Origin: Eubacterium sp.
GTDB taxonomy: Bacteria; Bacillota; Clostridia; Lachnospirales; Lachnospiraceae
Assembly: GCA_017475235.1 (NCBI GenBank)
Contig: JAFVGA010000012.1
Location: 1 to 39,797 of the forward strand
Length of the DNA stretch: 39,797 nt
Reading direction: 5' to 3'
Part shown: piece after piece, positions 16,536 to 26,131 of the stretch
How positions within the stretch are numbered: position 1 is the first letter of the stretch
How the letters are laid out: every line of letters starts with the position of its first letter
Notes under the pieces: model-generated
What the model saw: only the letters and a program-made list of their open reading frames with translations
What the model was told of the DNA's origin: nothing
Databases searched by the model: none
Translations under genes and position numbers: made by a program

Positions 16536-18305
16536 CTAGATTTCCTCCTTGTTTCTTGTCTTTAGCATTTGGTCTGATAACAACTCGCTAATTCGTTTGT
16601 ATTCTTTGTCGATGTCTTTCTCTTCAGTGTACTTAAATCTACCAATGTCTTCTCGAACAGAAAGGTCGATTAAGTCTTTAATGTCCGCGCCATTGTCTAA
16701 CGCTTTTACGCCTTCGTTGTAGTAGCCGATAACTAGCTTCATCATCAAATACTGCTTCTCGAGCGATGTATATGTATCAATTTCATGGAATGAGTTCTGA
16801 TGTAGGAAGTCCTCGCGGATTGATCTAGATGCTTCCATCTTAAGTCTATCCGTAGGCGACAAAGCATCCATACCTACCATCTGAACGATTTCGTTTAGCT
16901 CTGCCTCTTCCTGTAGTAATGTCATCATTTCCTGTCTAATGGACATCCATTCCTCATTTACATTTTTATCAAACCAAGGTCCGATACTATCAAGGTAAAG
17001 TGAATAACTTGTTAACCAGTTGATAGCTGGGAAGTGTCTCTGATAAGCAAGTGCTGCATCAAGACCCCAGAACACTTTTACAATACGAAGTGTCGCCTGC
17101 GAAACCGGTTCTGATATATCACCACCTGGAGGAGATACGGCACCGATTACAGATAGCGCCCCCTCTCTTCCTTCTGAACCAATAGTTACTACATCACCAG
17201 CTCTCTCGTAGAACTGTGCAAGTCTACTTCCTAGATACGCTGGATAACCTTCTTCTCCAGGCATCTCGTCAAGACGTCCTGACATTTCTCTTAACGCCTC
17301 AGCCCAACGTGATGTTGAGTCAGCCATTAGAGCAACTGAGTATCCCATATCTCTGAAGTACTCTGCAATTGTGATTCCTGTATATATTGAAGCCTCTCTG
17401 GCTGCAACAGGCATATCTGATGTGTTAGCGATTAGAACTGTTCTTTCCATCAATGACTTTCCAGTCTTTGGATCTTTAAGTTCTGGGAACTCGTTAAGAA
17501 CGTCCGTCATCTCGTTTCCACGCTCACCACAACCGATATATACCACTATGTCAGCCTCGGCCCATTTTGCTAACTGATGTTGGATAACAGTTTTACCACT
17601 ACCGAAAGGTCCAGGTACTGCAGCCACACCACCTCTAGCGATTGGGAACAAAGTATCAACAACTCTCTGTCCTGTAACTAGTGGTTTGTTAGGGGCTTTC
17701 TTTTCTTTATATGGACGACCTTTACGTACAGGCCACTTCTGCATCAAAGTGACTTCCTTTTCGCCGTCTTTAGTCTCAATCTTTGCGATTACATCTTCCA
17801 CAGTGTAGCTTCCTGCATTAATCTCTGTAATCTTTCCATCATATCCAAATGGCACCATAATCTTTTGAGTAACAACTTCAGTTTCCTCAACTGTACCCAA
17901 AATGTCACCAGTCGCTACTTCATCTCCTACTTTTGCAACCGGAACAAAGTCCCACTTCAAATCTCTCTTAAGAGATGGAACTTGAACACCACGATTTAGA
18001 AGATTTCCAGAAACCTTCATAATGTCATCGAGTGGTCTTTGAATACCATCGTAAATACTTCCTATAAGTCCAGGTCCTAATTCCACAGACATAGGCGCGC
18101 CCGTTGAAACAACTTCCTTTCCAGGGCCGAGACCTGCTGTCTCCTCGTAAACCTGGATGGATGCTTGATCACCGTGCATCTCAATAATTTCGCCGATAAG
18201 CTCTTCTTCACTTACCCTAACCACATCGTACATATTGGCGTCCCTCATGCCAGTAGCTACTACTAGCGGTCCTGCCACTTTTTTGATTGTACCTTTACTT
18301 TCCAT
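16536..18305 (-). CDS. ntpA: V-type ATPase catalytic subunit A
   Basis: This 589-residue catalytic subunit hydrolyses or synthesises ATP in the cytoplasmic head. It has the P-loop GPFGSGKT (232-239), the catalytic glutamate in GCGERGNE (E261), and the V/A-type-specific non-homologous insert (about 110-200), which distinguishes it from F-type beta subunits. Length is normal. The start has GAGAGGAAA upstream. It is embedded in a nine-gene ntp cluster, 20 bases after ntpG. No intein or frame break is seen. Confidence 0.97.
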   Translation of the reverse strand: MESKGTIKKVAGPLVVATGMRDANMYDVVRVSEEELIGEIIEMHGDQASIQVYEETAGLGPGKEVVSTGAPMSVELGPGLIGSIYDGIQRPLDDIMKVSGNLLNRGVQVPSLKRDLKWDFVPVAKVGDEVATGDILGTVEETEVVTQKIMVPFGYDGKITEINAGSYTVEDVIAKIETKDGEKEVTLMQKWPVRKGRPYKEKKAPNKPLVTGQRVVDTLFPIARGGVAAVPGPFGSGKTVIQHQLAKWAEADIVVYIGCGERGNEMTDVLNEFPELKDPKTGKSLMERTVLIANTSDMPVAAREASIYTGITIAEYFRDMGYSVALMADSTSRWAEALREMSGRLDEMPGEEGYPAYLGSRLAQFYERAGDVVTIGSEGREGALSVIGAVSPPGGDISEPVSQATLRIVKVFWGLDAALAYQRHFPAINWLTSYSLYLDSIGPWFDKNVNEEWMSIRQEMMTLLQEEAELNEIVQMVGMDALSPTDRLKMEASRSIREDFLHQNSFHEIDTYTSLEKQYLMMKLVIGYYNEGVKALDNGADIKDLIDLSVREDIGRFKYTEEKDIDKEYKRISELLSDQMLKTRNKEEI

Positions 18306-18325
18306 AACTGTTTCCTCTCAAAGTT

Positions 18326-18646
18326 TTATTCATCACCAAACAAAATATCAGATCCAACTGCTTGTTCCACAAACGATTTAACCTGTGCAATTCCCGCTCC
18401 AGTGTTTCCACTGATTCCAGGAATTTGAATAATCGCTGGACTGATACTCTCTTTGTGTTTGTCTATCTCTTCTGTTAAGTCTTTCGCAACAGATTCAACA
18501 ACATATATTATGGCATAATCACCCACGACCAACTTTTTCAAAGTGGCCTTTGCTTCATCTTTTTCCTTCACTGGGTAAATATCAATTCCCAATGCAGAGA
18601 AGCCATATATGCTGTCATAATCTCCCATTACTGCTACTTTACGCAT
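18326..18646 (-). CDS. ntpG: V-type ATPase subunit F
   Basis: This 106-residue small Rossmann-like subunit binds the axle subunit D in the central stalk (named NtpG in Enterococcus hirae, F elsewhere). The N-terminus RKVAVMGDYDSIYGFSALGID is typical, with the conserved G-D-x-D and F-x-x-x-G-I-D elements, and PAIIQIPG occurs near residue 78. Its position between ntpC and ntpA matches the E. hirae order. Confidence 0.93.
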   Translation of the reverse strand: MRKVAVMGDYDSIYGFSALGIDIYPVKEKDEAKATLKKLVVGDYAIIYVVESVAKDLTEEIDKHKESISPAIIQIPGISGNTGAGIAQVKSFVEQAVGSDILFGDE

Positions 18647-18656
18647 TTCTTACCTC

Positions 18657-19676
18657 TTACGCATACATCATTCTTGCGCGCTCTTTTATAAAGTCTTCGT
18701 CGAAGCCGTTTTCTTTTCCCTTAAGAATGATTCTAGCTGTTTTAAGTTCATTGTATCTTGCAAGTGCATATGCAAGAATTGGTCCAATTGTAAATGTCTC
18801 GTATTTTTGAGATTTAATTCTCTCAATGATTTTATTGTCACAAACACACTCGAAGTATGATTTTGACTTTTTGGCAGCCTCCGCCAAATCTGCGTGACCA
18901 ATCTCTTTCAAGTAATCTATTACTGAATCGATGCCCTCTTCCGCTGCCTTTTCAAGTTCATTAACATTCACATAGTTGCATGGGAATGTTGCCTTGAATA
19001 CGAAGTCTGCATCTTTACCTGCTAACGCTGCACGAATTGCAATCTTAATGTTTGCCATTCCAACCTTGATGTCGGCATAGTCACGAATCAAGCTGTTGTC
19101 TGATGCTTGACCAATCTTAACCAGTCTCTTTAAAAGAGCCTTGTCTATGATTACGTCACACAACTGACCATCACCACTCTTGATCAAAGTTTCAGCTGCA
19201 TCTCTAGCTGGCTCAATCATAGGCTGTGGCAACTTGTCATACTCAGAATTTCTAATGATATCTTCCAACTCAGTGATAGTGATGTTTCCAATGACTTTTA
19301 TATGATTATCATTTTCATCCTTTACTTCTTTTGGATTTAGTGCCACATAGACATACTTGCTCGCAACTTGTGCATCTGTAACAACTTTCTTAATAGCAGT
19401 TTTTAGATTGTGATACTCATCTTCCACTATTAAGATTTCTTTGTCGCGCTCGTCGTCAATAATCTCATCTAGAACTTCTCGTGTTTTGTCTTGTTCAATT
19501 TTTATAATGTCGCTTAGAGTTTCGTTTGAGTCATTACTTCCCCAACCTTTGTCTTTCAAAATCTGAAGTGCGCTATCATAATCTTTAGCCTCAACCAAAG
19601 CATTCACATCTTCATCAGTCAAAAGCGTACTCTCCAACGCTCTTATACGGGCAACACCGTAAATATACTCATCCAC
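18657..19676 (-). CDS. ntpC: V-type ATPase subunit C (AC39/d family)
   Basis: This 339-residue, mostly helical funnel-shaped subunit couples the central stalk to the membrane c-ring. The N-terminus (YIYGVARIRALESTLL) and a C-terminal segment (RIILKGKENGFDEDFIKERARMMYA) match the AC39 family. The start codon is GTG (19674-19676), chosen because GGAGG lies eight bases upstream. It is ten bases from ntpG and twelve from ntpE. Confidence 0.93.
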   Translation of the reverse strand: MDEYIYGVARIRALESTLLTDEDVNALVEAKDYDSALQILKDKGWGSNDSNETLSDIIKIEQDKTREVLDEIIDDERDKEILIVEDEYHNLKTAIKKVVTDAQVASKYVYVALNPKEVKDENDNHIKVIGNITITELEDIIRNSEYDKLPQPMIEPARDAAETLIKSGDGQLCDVIIDKALLKRLVKIGQASDNSLIRDYADIKVGMANIKIAIRAALAGKDADFVFKATFPCNYVNVNELEKAAEEGIDSVIDYLKEIGHADLAEAAKKSKSYFECVCDNKIIERIKSQKYETFTIGPILAYALARYNELKTARIILKGKENGFDEDFIKERARMMYA

Positions 19677-19688
19677 AAGTATTACCTC

Positions 19689-20285
19689 CTATTTGTCAAA
19701 AAGGTTTTTATTTACCAAGTCACGAAGATCATCCCTCTTCGCGTCAAAGATAGCATCAAAAGTACAGTTCTCTTCTATGTCGCCATACTTTAGAATAAAG
19801 CCGTCAGTTATATCCGCTGGATCTGAATCCACCTCTAGTGAGCCGCCGTTTTCTTTTGCCACATCACTAATCTTTTTATCAAAACCTGATGGCATTCTAT
19901 CTAAATCTGTTTTAGAGAAACAAATCTTTCCATCTTTACTTTGAACATTGTCCTTCAATATATTTAGGACCGTGTCAAAGTAAGCATCTGTATCTTGGTT
20001 TTTTAATTCATCCAATGCTCTCTCAATTACTTCATCAATCACTTCACCCTTGGCTTTAAGCAAAGCATTTCTCTGCTTAAACTCGCCGTTTGAAATGACT
20101 TTTTCTTCGTACACTGCCTGCTCTCTTTTTGCATTATCTAAGATGTCTTTGATTTCTTTGTCGGTGTCTTTTTTAGCGTCTGCTAACACACTCGCTCTGT
20201 AGCCTTCAGCGTCCTTCTTTATAAGTTCAATTTCATCTTGAGAATTGGATTTAATTTTCTTTACAATATTATCTAATCCACTCAT
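19689..20285 (-). CDS. ntpE: V-type ATPase subunit E
   Basis: This 198-residue peripheral-stalk subunit has a charged N-terminal coiled coil (about 1-95) that normally pairs with subunit G, and a globular C-terminal domain (about 100-198) that caps the A3B3 head. The C-terminal DITDGFILKYGDIEENCTFDAIF region is typical of the family. Because its partner, subunit G, is interrupted by a stop codon in this sequence, the state of the stalk is an open question. Confidence 0.9.
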   Translation of the reverse strand: MSGLDNIVKKIKSNSQDEIELIKKDAEGYRASVLADAKKDTDKEIKDILDNAKREQAVYEEKVISNGEFKQRNALLKAKGEVIDEVIERALDELKNQDTDAYFDTVLNILKDNVQSKDGKICFSKTDLDRMPSGFDKKISDVAKENGGSLEVDSDPADITDGFILKYGDIEENCTFDAIFDAKRDDLRDLVNKNLFDK

Positions 20286-20302
20286 TGTAATTCTCTTTCA
20301 AT

Positions 20303-20833
<531 letters not shown>

Positions 20834-20859
20834 TTATAAATTCTATCTTTCGATAGTTG

Positions 20860-22863
20860 TTAACTCTTTTTAACCTTTACATATTTTGTATCTTCTTTAA
20901 ATGGCTTGAACTCTCTTCCGCCGCCTTCGTAGAACTTGCCAAAGAACTCTACAAACTGCAAACGGTTCGTGTGCACATATGCACCTAGTAAGTTGATTGC
21001 CATATTAAATGTATGTCCAATAATAAATACTACGACAAATAGTATTACGCCAAATACTGACTTGCCCCCCATAGCTGCCATTGTATTAATAACTGATGCA
21101 ATAACTCCAGTAGCTAATCCCAAAGCCAAAAGTCTTGAGTATGAAAGCAAATCGCTGAGCCAACTTGTCACATCATATAAACTGTAGAAGCCAAGTAAAA
21201 CTCTCTTGAACGGATTCTTTCTTCCTCTTCCACCTGTAACAAGAATTCCTAACATTCCGACAATCGTAAAAACTATAGCTGTCGTATTTAGCCATCCTGG
21301 GAACTTAATAGTTGTTCCTGCTAGCGAGCCAAAGATAGAAGTTGGAATAAGCATTAGTATCAAACCTATTAAGAATAAATACCAAAATACGGCATCTGCA
21401 AAGAATCCATAAACATCTTTGTTCTTAAGATTCATGTAACCCTTGATTCCAAGTCCTGTAAACAAATGTATAATACCGATAATCATACAGTAAATGAGCA
21501 ACTTCATAGGATCACCTATAGGCTCAAACCATAGCGACTGTATATTATAATTTGTGCCAAAGAATGTGTTTGAAATAACTGGAATGGCATCGCCAAAGTA
21601 ACCACCAAACAGTATTCCCCATATAAGTGTTGAAATACCACAGTACTTAAACATTCTTAATGACTTAGCCATAGACTCTGACATATTTGGATATTTCTTA
21701 AGCACGATAAATGTGGCCAAGAACATAATCAATCCATATGCCGCATCACTTAGCATCATACCAAATAGTACGTAGTAGAATATCGAAGTAATAGTAGTTG
21801 GGTCTATCTCAAATCTATTTGGATATCCAAAGGCTGTTACTACACCTTCTACCGCGCCATTAAACTTATTATTCTTTAAGTACACTGGCGCTTCTTCGTC
21901 TACGTAATCTTCTAAATCAACATATGCCGTATATTTGTTTTCTAATGTAGCCTTTACTTCTTCCACTTCATTCTCTGGTATAGAACCAGTAATAACGAAT
22001 GTGTGTTTACTTTGTTCCAATTCACCTAGTACCTTGTACTTATCTGCACGAACTCTGTAATAATCAGCCACTTCTTCTATTTTGAACTTTAAATCTTCTT
22101 TAGCCTTAATACGGTTTGTTAGATTTTCTATTTCAGCTTTATGTGTAGTGATTCTCTCGTGACGTCTTCTTATAGACTCTGTAGGAATATGATGTGTAAA
22201 GTAAACTGGCTTTGTAAAGTCTAGTTTTCTTAAAGCATCTTCAGTTCCCTCTTTCACGTCTTTATCACAGATAACAGAAATGTATGTCTGATGTTCATCG
22301 CTACTTACAACCTTAACGTCAGTCTCCTCTGGGAAACTATCCAACTCGGAAACTTTTAATAACAATTCTTCCTGTGTGTAAACTCCAGGAATAATTCCAA
22401 GTAACAAATCTGTAGTTCTAGTTCCACGAGTATTCATTGGAACATCTAAGTTTGTCCAAGGCTCGATTGCAGTGATTTCATCTTCCGCTTTTGCAATCTC
22501 AAGATTTAAGTCATCAATTTCTTTTCCATAATCTGAAATCTGTTTAGCCTCACCCACTAAGTCTCTATGAGTAGCCTCGATAGCCAAAAAGTCATCTTCC
22601 GAGATATCCTGTCTACCTTTTAGCGAATCAAACATTCCAGTTTTTTCTTCTGAATACAAAGAAAGAACCTCAAGTGCATTCTCACAAGAAACAACACTCC
22701 TCTCAAAAACAGAGATTTGTGTGGCTGTATTCATCTTTTCAAAATCGTCCTCTTCAAATTTCGAAATCTCAATACAACCTTTTCTTTGAATGTACTCTAA
22801 GATCCTTTTTCTATCTTCTTTCAAAGCACAGATATTTATTTTTTTCATTTTCTGTACTGCCAT
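20860..22863 (-). CDS. ntpI: V-type ATPase stator subunit I (a subunit)
   Basis: This 667-residue stator has a cytoplasmic half (about 1-350, with coiled coils) that binds the peripheral stalks and a membrane half with seven to eight helices that forms the ion half-channels beside the c-ring. The essential channel arginine is R577 in SYSRLLALG, and the family motif HTNRLQFVEFFGKFYEGGG contains R634; these correspond well to the key arginines of E. hirae NtpI. Length and motif content are normal. A GAGGG site precedes the ATG. Confidence 0.95.
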   Translation of the reverse strand: MAVQKMKKINICALKEDRKRILEYIQRKGCIEISKFEEDDFEKMNTATQISVFERSVVSCENALEVLSLYSEEKTGMFDSLKGRQDISEDDFLAIEATHRDLVGEAKQISDYGKEIDDLNLEIAKAEDEITAIEPWTNLDVPMNTRGTRTTDLLLGIIPGVYTQEELLLKVSELDSFPEETDVKVVSSDEHQTYISVICDKDVKEGTEDALRKLDFTKPVYFTHHIPTESIRRRHERITTHKAEIENLTNRIKAKEDLKFKIEEVADYYRVRADKYKVLGELEQSKHTFVITGSIPENEVEEVKATLENKYTAYVDLEDYVDEEAPVYLKNNKFNGAVEGVVTAFGYPNRFEIDPTTITSIFYYVLFGMMLSDAAYGLIMFLATFIVLKKYPNMSESMAKSLRMFKYCGISTLIWGILFGGYFGDAIPVISNTFFGTNYNIQSLWFEPIGDPMKLLIYCMIIGIIHLFTGLGIKGYMNLKNKDVYGFFADAVFWYLFLIGLILMLIPTSIFGSLAGTTIKFPGWLNTTAIVFTIVGMLGILVTGGRGRKNPFKRVLLGFYSLYDVTSWLSDLLSYSRLLALGLATGVIASVINTMAAMGGKSVFGVILFVVVFIIGHTFNMAINLLGAYVHTNRLQFVEFFGKFYEGGGREFKPFKEDTKYVKVKKS

Positions 22864-22903
22864 AATTTTCCCTCGACTTTAAGCTTTTCACACCCCTTTA
22901 TAA

Positions 22904-23212
22904 TTAGCCAATCGATTTTTTAACTAGCTCAACAGTCTCATCCATTTTGGATTTGGCATTATCTTTTAAATCAGATACAAGATTTTCAATCTCTCTATCT
23001 TTGTTTTCCTCGATAGTTTTGCATTTCTTTTCAAGTTCTTCCATTTCTTTTGCAGCTTGTTCCTTGGCAAGGTTAATAGACTCATCACTCACCTTCTTAG
23101 CCTCGTTTTCCACATCAGCTTTTGAGTTCTCAGCCTCTGCCTTGGCATTTCTCACCATTTCGTCTGCTTATTTTTCTGCTTGTTTTACTGCATCAATTGC
23201 ATCTTTCAACAT
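22904..23212 (-). pseudogene. ntpF: V-type ATPase subunit G, interrupted by an in-frame TAA
   Basis: This short, highly charged coiled-coil protein should be the peripheral-stalk partner of subunit E. The full frame starts at 23212 behind a good GAGGAAAG site and reads MLKDAIDAVKQAEK, then TAA (23168-23170), then continues without a frame change as ADEMVRNAKAEAENSK to a stop at 22904. Joined, it would be about 102 residues, normal for the family. As written, translation from the proper start gives 14 residues. Reinitiation at an ATG at 23156-23158 would give 84 residues lacking the first 18, but that ATG has no convincing ribosome site. A single base change (from GAA, AAA or CAA) explains the stop. 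It may be a real mutation or a sequencing/assembly error. It is the first gene of the ntp operon. Confidence 0.8.
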
Positions 23213-23223
23213 AACTCTTTCCT

Positions 23224-23688
23224 CTATCTCAAACTCATTTTCAAATCTCTTCTAGCCTCGCGCTCTTGGTCTTTTTTCTTAATGTCCACTCTCTTGTCTG
23301 CCTTTTTCTTACCCTTCGCTAGTCCTATTTCTATTTTCACTAGACTACCTTTAAAATAAACTTCCAAAGGAACCAATGTATATCCCTGCTCGTTTATCTT
23401 TCCAGCAATCTTTGAAATCTCATACTTGTGAAGTAAAAGTTTTCTAATTCTAAGTGGATCTTTGTTAAAAATGTTTCCCTTCTCATAAGGATTGATGTGC
23501 ATACCGTGAATCAGCACTTGTCCATTTTTAACTCGTATGAAGGCTTGCTTAATACTGCAGTGTCCTTGACGTAAGGATTTAACTTCTGTTCCCACTAATT
23601 CAATACCTGCTTCATACGTCTCCTCGATAAAATAATCGTGGCGAGCTTTCTTATTTTTTGCAATTGAACGTATTTCTTCTGCCTTCAT
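23224..23688 (-). CDS. smpB: SsrA-binding protein SmpB
   Basis: This 154-residue protein delivers tmRNA to stalled ribosomes for trans-translation. Family landmarks are [25 protein letters not shown] near the N-terminus, [10 protein letters not shown] and the basic C-terminal tail ([24 protein letters not shown]) that enters the mRNA channel. The tmRNA gene is not in the window. It has its own likely promoter (extended -10 at 23723-23731) and ends eleven bases before ntpF, so the V-ATPase operon is probably transcribed with it. Confidence 0.96.
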   Translation of the reverse strand: MKAEEIRSIAKNKKARHDYFIEETYEAGIELVGTEVKSLRQGHCSIKQAFIRVKNGQVLIHGMHINPYEKGNIFNKDPLRIRKLLLHKYEISKIAGKINEQGYTLVPLEVYFKGSLVKIEIGLAKGKKKADKRVDIKKKDQEREARRDLKMSLR

Positions 23689-23722
23689 TTTGTCCTCTTA
23701 CTTTAAATCTCGCACAAGGTAC

Positions 23723-23731
23723 ATTATACCA
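23723..23731 (-). promoter_or_regulatory. Extended -10 promoter of smpB and probably the ntp operon
   Basis: On the minus strand the nine bases TGGTATAAT match the extended -10 consensus TGnTATAAT. The -35 is weak (TTAAAT, 16 bases upstream). It lies 35 bases before the smpB start. No other good promoter is seen before ntpF. Confidence 0.55.
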
Positions 23732-23786
23732 CTTTTAGCACTAAATTTAACCGATTTTTACTTATAATTATTAAGTATTTTTCTGC

Positions 23787-25742
23787 TTAAATAAAGCTAA
23801 AATCTATCGTTTTCGACACCTTGCTTGCGCTGTCTACTACTATATTTACCTTCTCTCCTAATTTATATACATTTCCTGTGTGTTCGCCCACTAACATCAT
23901 GTGTTCTTCGTCGAAGTCATAGTGATCGTCAGTTATATTTGAAATGTGAACTAATCCCTCAATTGTGTTTTCTAGTTCCACGTACACGCCGAAGTTTGTG
24001 ACGCCTGAGATGATACCCTCAAAAGTCTCACCAATTTGTTCACGCATATACTCGGCCTTCTTCATCTTCTCTGTATCTCGCTCTGCATCGTCAGCTCTGC
24101 GCTCATTTATGCTGCAGTGCTTGCACACATCATCCAAGATATTTTTGTAATGATTTATCTTCTCGTCATTCATCTCGCCATGAAGACTCTGCTTAATAAT
24201 TCTATGAATCTGCAAATCAGGATATCTTCTAATAGGTGATGTGAAGTGACAATAATACTTCGCTGAAAGTCCATAGTGACCTTTGTTGTATGGCTCATAA
24301 ACGGCCCTTTGCATTGAGCGAAGTGTCATTCTACTAATCAAAGACTCCTCTGGCTTATCCTCGATTTCAGCCAATAGCTTTTGAAGTTCTTTCGGATGCA
24401 TCTTTCCGTTTGAAGTCTTTAAGTGATATCCAAAGTTACTTGCGAACAAAGATAGTGCCTTCATCTTCTTTGGATCAGGCTCCTCATGATTTCGATATAC
24501 AAAAGGAATGTCCTGCCAATAGAAATTCTCTGCCACAGTCTCGTTTGCTGCTAGCATAAAGTCCTCAATTATCTTTGTCGCTCTATTTCTAATATATGGT
24601 GTAATTGAAACTGGTTTACCCTTAGCGTTTAGTTCGATATTGCACTCTCTTGTCTCAAAGTTAACTGCACCTCTATGATTTCGTCTTTTCCTCAAGATGT
24701 GTGATAACTCATACATTAGATTAAAGAAGTCTACATATCCCTCGTTTCTAGCCTCAGCTTCTGGGTCGTGTTCTATCACAGCATTAACTTCTGTGTAAGT
24801 CATTCGTCTATCCACGTTTATAACAGTCTCTGCCATCTCATATGAATCAATCTTTCCATCAGGATTAATTGTCATAATGCAAGATAAAGCAAGCCTATCT
24901 TCACCTTGATTTAATGAACAGATTCCATTAGACAATCTTCTTGGAAGCATAGGGATAACTCTATCAACCAAGTAAACACTAGTTGCTCTGTTATATGCTT
25001 CATCATCTAGCGCAGAATACTCTGTCACATAATGAGAAACATCTGCTATATGAACGCCAAGAATATACTGATCACCTTCTTTTCTTAAAGTGATAGCATC
25101 ATCCAAGTCCTTTGCATCTTCACCGTCTATTGTGACTGTCATTTCATCACGAAGATCTACTCTTCCCTCGATATCTTTTTCAGTCACTTTATCTGGGATG
25201 CGTTCTGCTTCGTACTGGACTTCTTCGTCGAACTCGCTTGGAATCTCATATTCGTGAACAACCGAAAGAATATCAACTCCAGGATCACTCACGTGTCCTA
25301 GAATCTTTACAATTTCACCTTCAGGCTTTCTACCCTTCTGACCGTAGTCAGTAATCTTAACAATTACCTTATGACCATTGATTGCTCCATGCTTGTTCTT
25401 CTTCGCAACATAAATGTCCTGAGCAATCTTTTTATTATCAGGTAATACATATCCAAAACTTTTATTGTCTTGGAAATAACCAACCAACTCAGTGATCTCG
25501 TGAGAAACCACCTTTACCACCTTAGCTTCACGTCTTTTGCCAGCTGAACTTGGGAATATGGAAATAAGAACGGTGTCGTGATGAAATGCACCGTTTTTAT
25601 AGTTTTCTGGTATAAAAAAGTCTTCATCCATACCTTCTACTTCCACAAAACCAAAGCCCCTGTCATTGCTAATGAAAAGGCCTTCTATCAATTCTTGGTT
25701 ATTGTTCAAGTATTCAATTGTGTCTTGTTCTCTTCTGTCCAT
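23787..25742 (-). CDS. rnr: Ribonuclease R
   Basis: This 651-residue 3'-5' exoribonuclease of the RNase II/R family degrades structured RNA and works with SmpB in mRNA quality control. In order there are two cold-shock domains (about 20-150), the RNB catalytic domain with the aspartate quartet D206, D212, D214, D215 (DGEDAKDLDDA), and a C-terminal S1 domain (about 570-651; EGIISGVTNFGVYVELE). The lysine-rich C-terminal tail of many homologues is absent. The N-terminal winged-helix domain common in longer (700-800 residue) RNase R proteins is also missing: the cold-shock region begins almost at once. The start has AAGGACA upstream. It sits between secG and smpB, the usual Firmicute order. Confidence 0.95.
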   Translation of the reverse strand: MDRREQDTIEYLNNNQELIEGLFISNDRGFGFVEVEGMDEDFFIPENYKNGAFHHDTVLISIFPSSAGKRREAKVVKVVSHEITELVGYFQDNKSFGYVLPDNKKIAQDIYVAKKNKHGAINGHKVIVKITDYGQKGRKPEGEIVKILGHVSDPGVDILSVVHEYEIPSEFDEEVQYEAERIPDKVTEKDIEGRVDLRDEMTVTIDGEDAKDLDDAITLRKEGDQYILGVHIADVSHYVTEYSALDDEAYNRATSVYLVDRVIPMLPRRLSNGICSLNQGEDRLALSCIMTINPDGKIDSYEMAETVINVDRRMTYTEVNAVIEHDPEAEARNEGYVDFFNLMYELSHILRKRRNHRGAVNFETRECNIELNAKGKPVSITPYIRNRATKIIEDFMLAANETVAENFYWQDIPFVYRNHEEPDPKKMKALSLFASNFGYHLKTSNGKMHPKELQKLLAEIEDKPEESLISRMTLRSMQRAVYEPYNKGHYGLSAKYYCHFTSPIRRYPDLQIHRIIKQSLHGEMNDEKINHYKNILDDVCKHCSINERRADDAERDTEKMKKAEYMREQIGETFEGIISGVTNFGVYVELENTIEGLVHISNITDDHYDFDEEHMMLVGEHTGNVYKLGEKVNIVVDSASKVSKTIDFSFI

Positions 25743-25763
25743 AACTTGTCCTTATTATTAAAA

Positions 25764-25790
25764 AAAGGTGTAGTAAAATACTACACCTTT
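25764..25790. terminator. Terminator hairpin between secG and rnr
   Basis: A 12-bp stem AAAGGTGTAGTA (25764-25775) / TACTACACCTTT (25779-25790) has a tight loop and a run of seven T residues on the minus strand. It ends 22 bases before the rnr start, so rnr must depend on read-through or on a promoter not recognised here. Confidence 0.8.
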
Positions 25791-25812
25791 AATAAAAACT
25801 TATTTCAATATC

Positions 25813-26058
25813 TTAGAAACCAACAAAGTCCATATTTAGAACTATAGAAAGTACGAAGAATAAAACTACCATAATCTTTGTAGCTTTCTCCAATTTTCCT
25901 TCCATAGAACGTCCTTTGTTCTTTCCCCAATATGTTTCAGCAGCACCAGAGATTGTTCCGCCAAGTCCTGCTTGTTTTCCTTCTTGAAGTAGTATTACTA
26001 CTGTTAGTCCCAATGAAACTAACATAAATATTGCTGTTAAAACTCTTAATAATGTCAT
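25813..26058 (-). CDS. secG: Preprotein translocase subunit SecG
   Basis: This 81-residue inner-membrane protein has two hydrophobic helices (about 3-22 and 60-78) separated by the conserved loop LLQEGKQAGLGGTISGAAETYWGKNKGRS. SecG stabilises the SecYEG channel and assists SecA-driven export. The start has GGAGG eight bases upstream. A promoter (26094-26122) precedes it and a strong hairpin follows it. Confidence 0.95.
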   Translation of the reverse strand: MTLLRVLTAIFMLVSLGLTVVILLQEGKQAGLGGTISGAAETYWGKNKGRSMEGKLEKATKIMVVLFFVLSIVLNMDFVGF

Positions 26059-26093
26059 GAGTTATACCTCCATATTACTTTTCAGCACGAACA

Positions 26094-26122
26094 ATATTAC
26101 CATACTGACTAGTAAAAATCAA
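26094..26122 (-). promoter_or_regulatory. Promoter of secG
   Basis: On the minus strand the -35 box TTGATT (26122-26117) and the -10 box TAATAT (26099-26094) are exactly 17 bases apart, with a TG one base before the -10. It lies in the 73-base gap after gpmI. Confidence 0.65.
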
Positions 26123-26131
26123 CTAAATTTC

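Noticed and set aside
23156-23158. Internal ATG as the true start of ntpF
   Set aside because: The upstream in-frame residues fit the family and have a proper ribosome site at 23212, whereas this ATG has none; the stop codon is the better explanation.
23741-23775. ACTTATAATTATTAAGT hairpin after rnr as a terminator
   Set aside because: The stem is short and A/T only with no clean T-run, so I do not call it a terminator.
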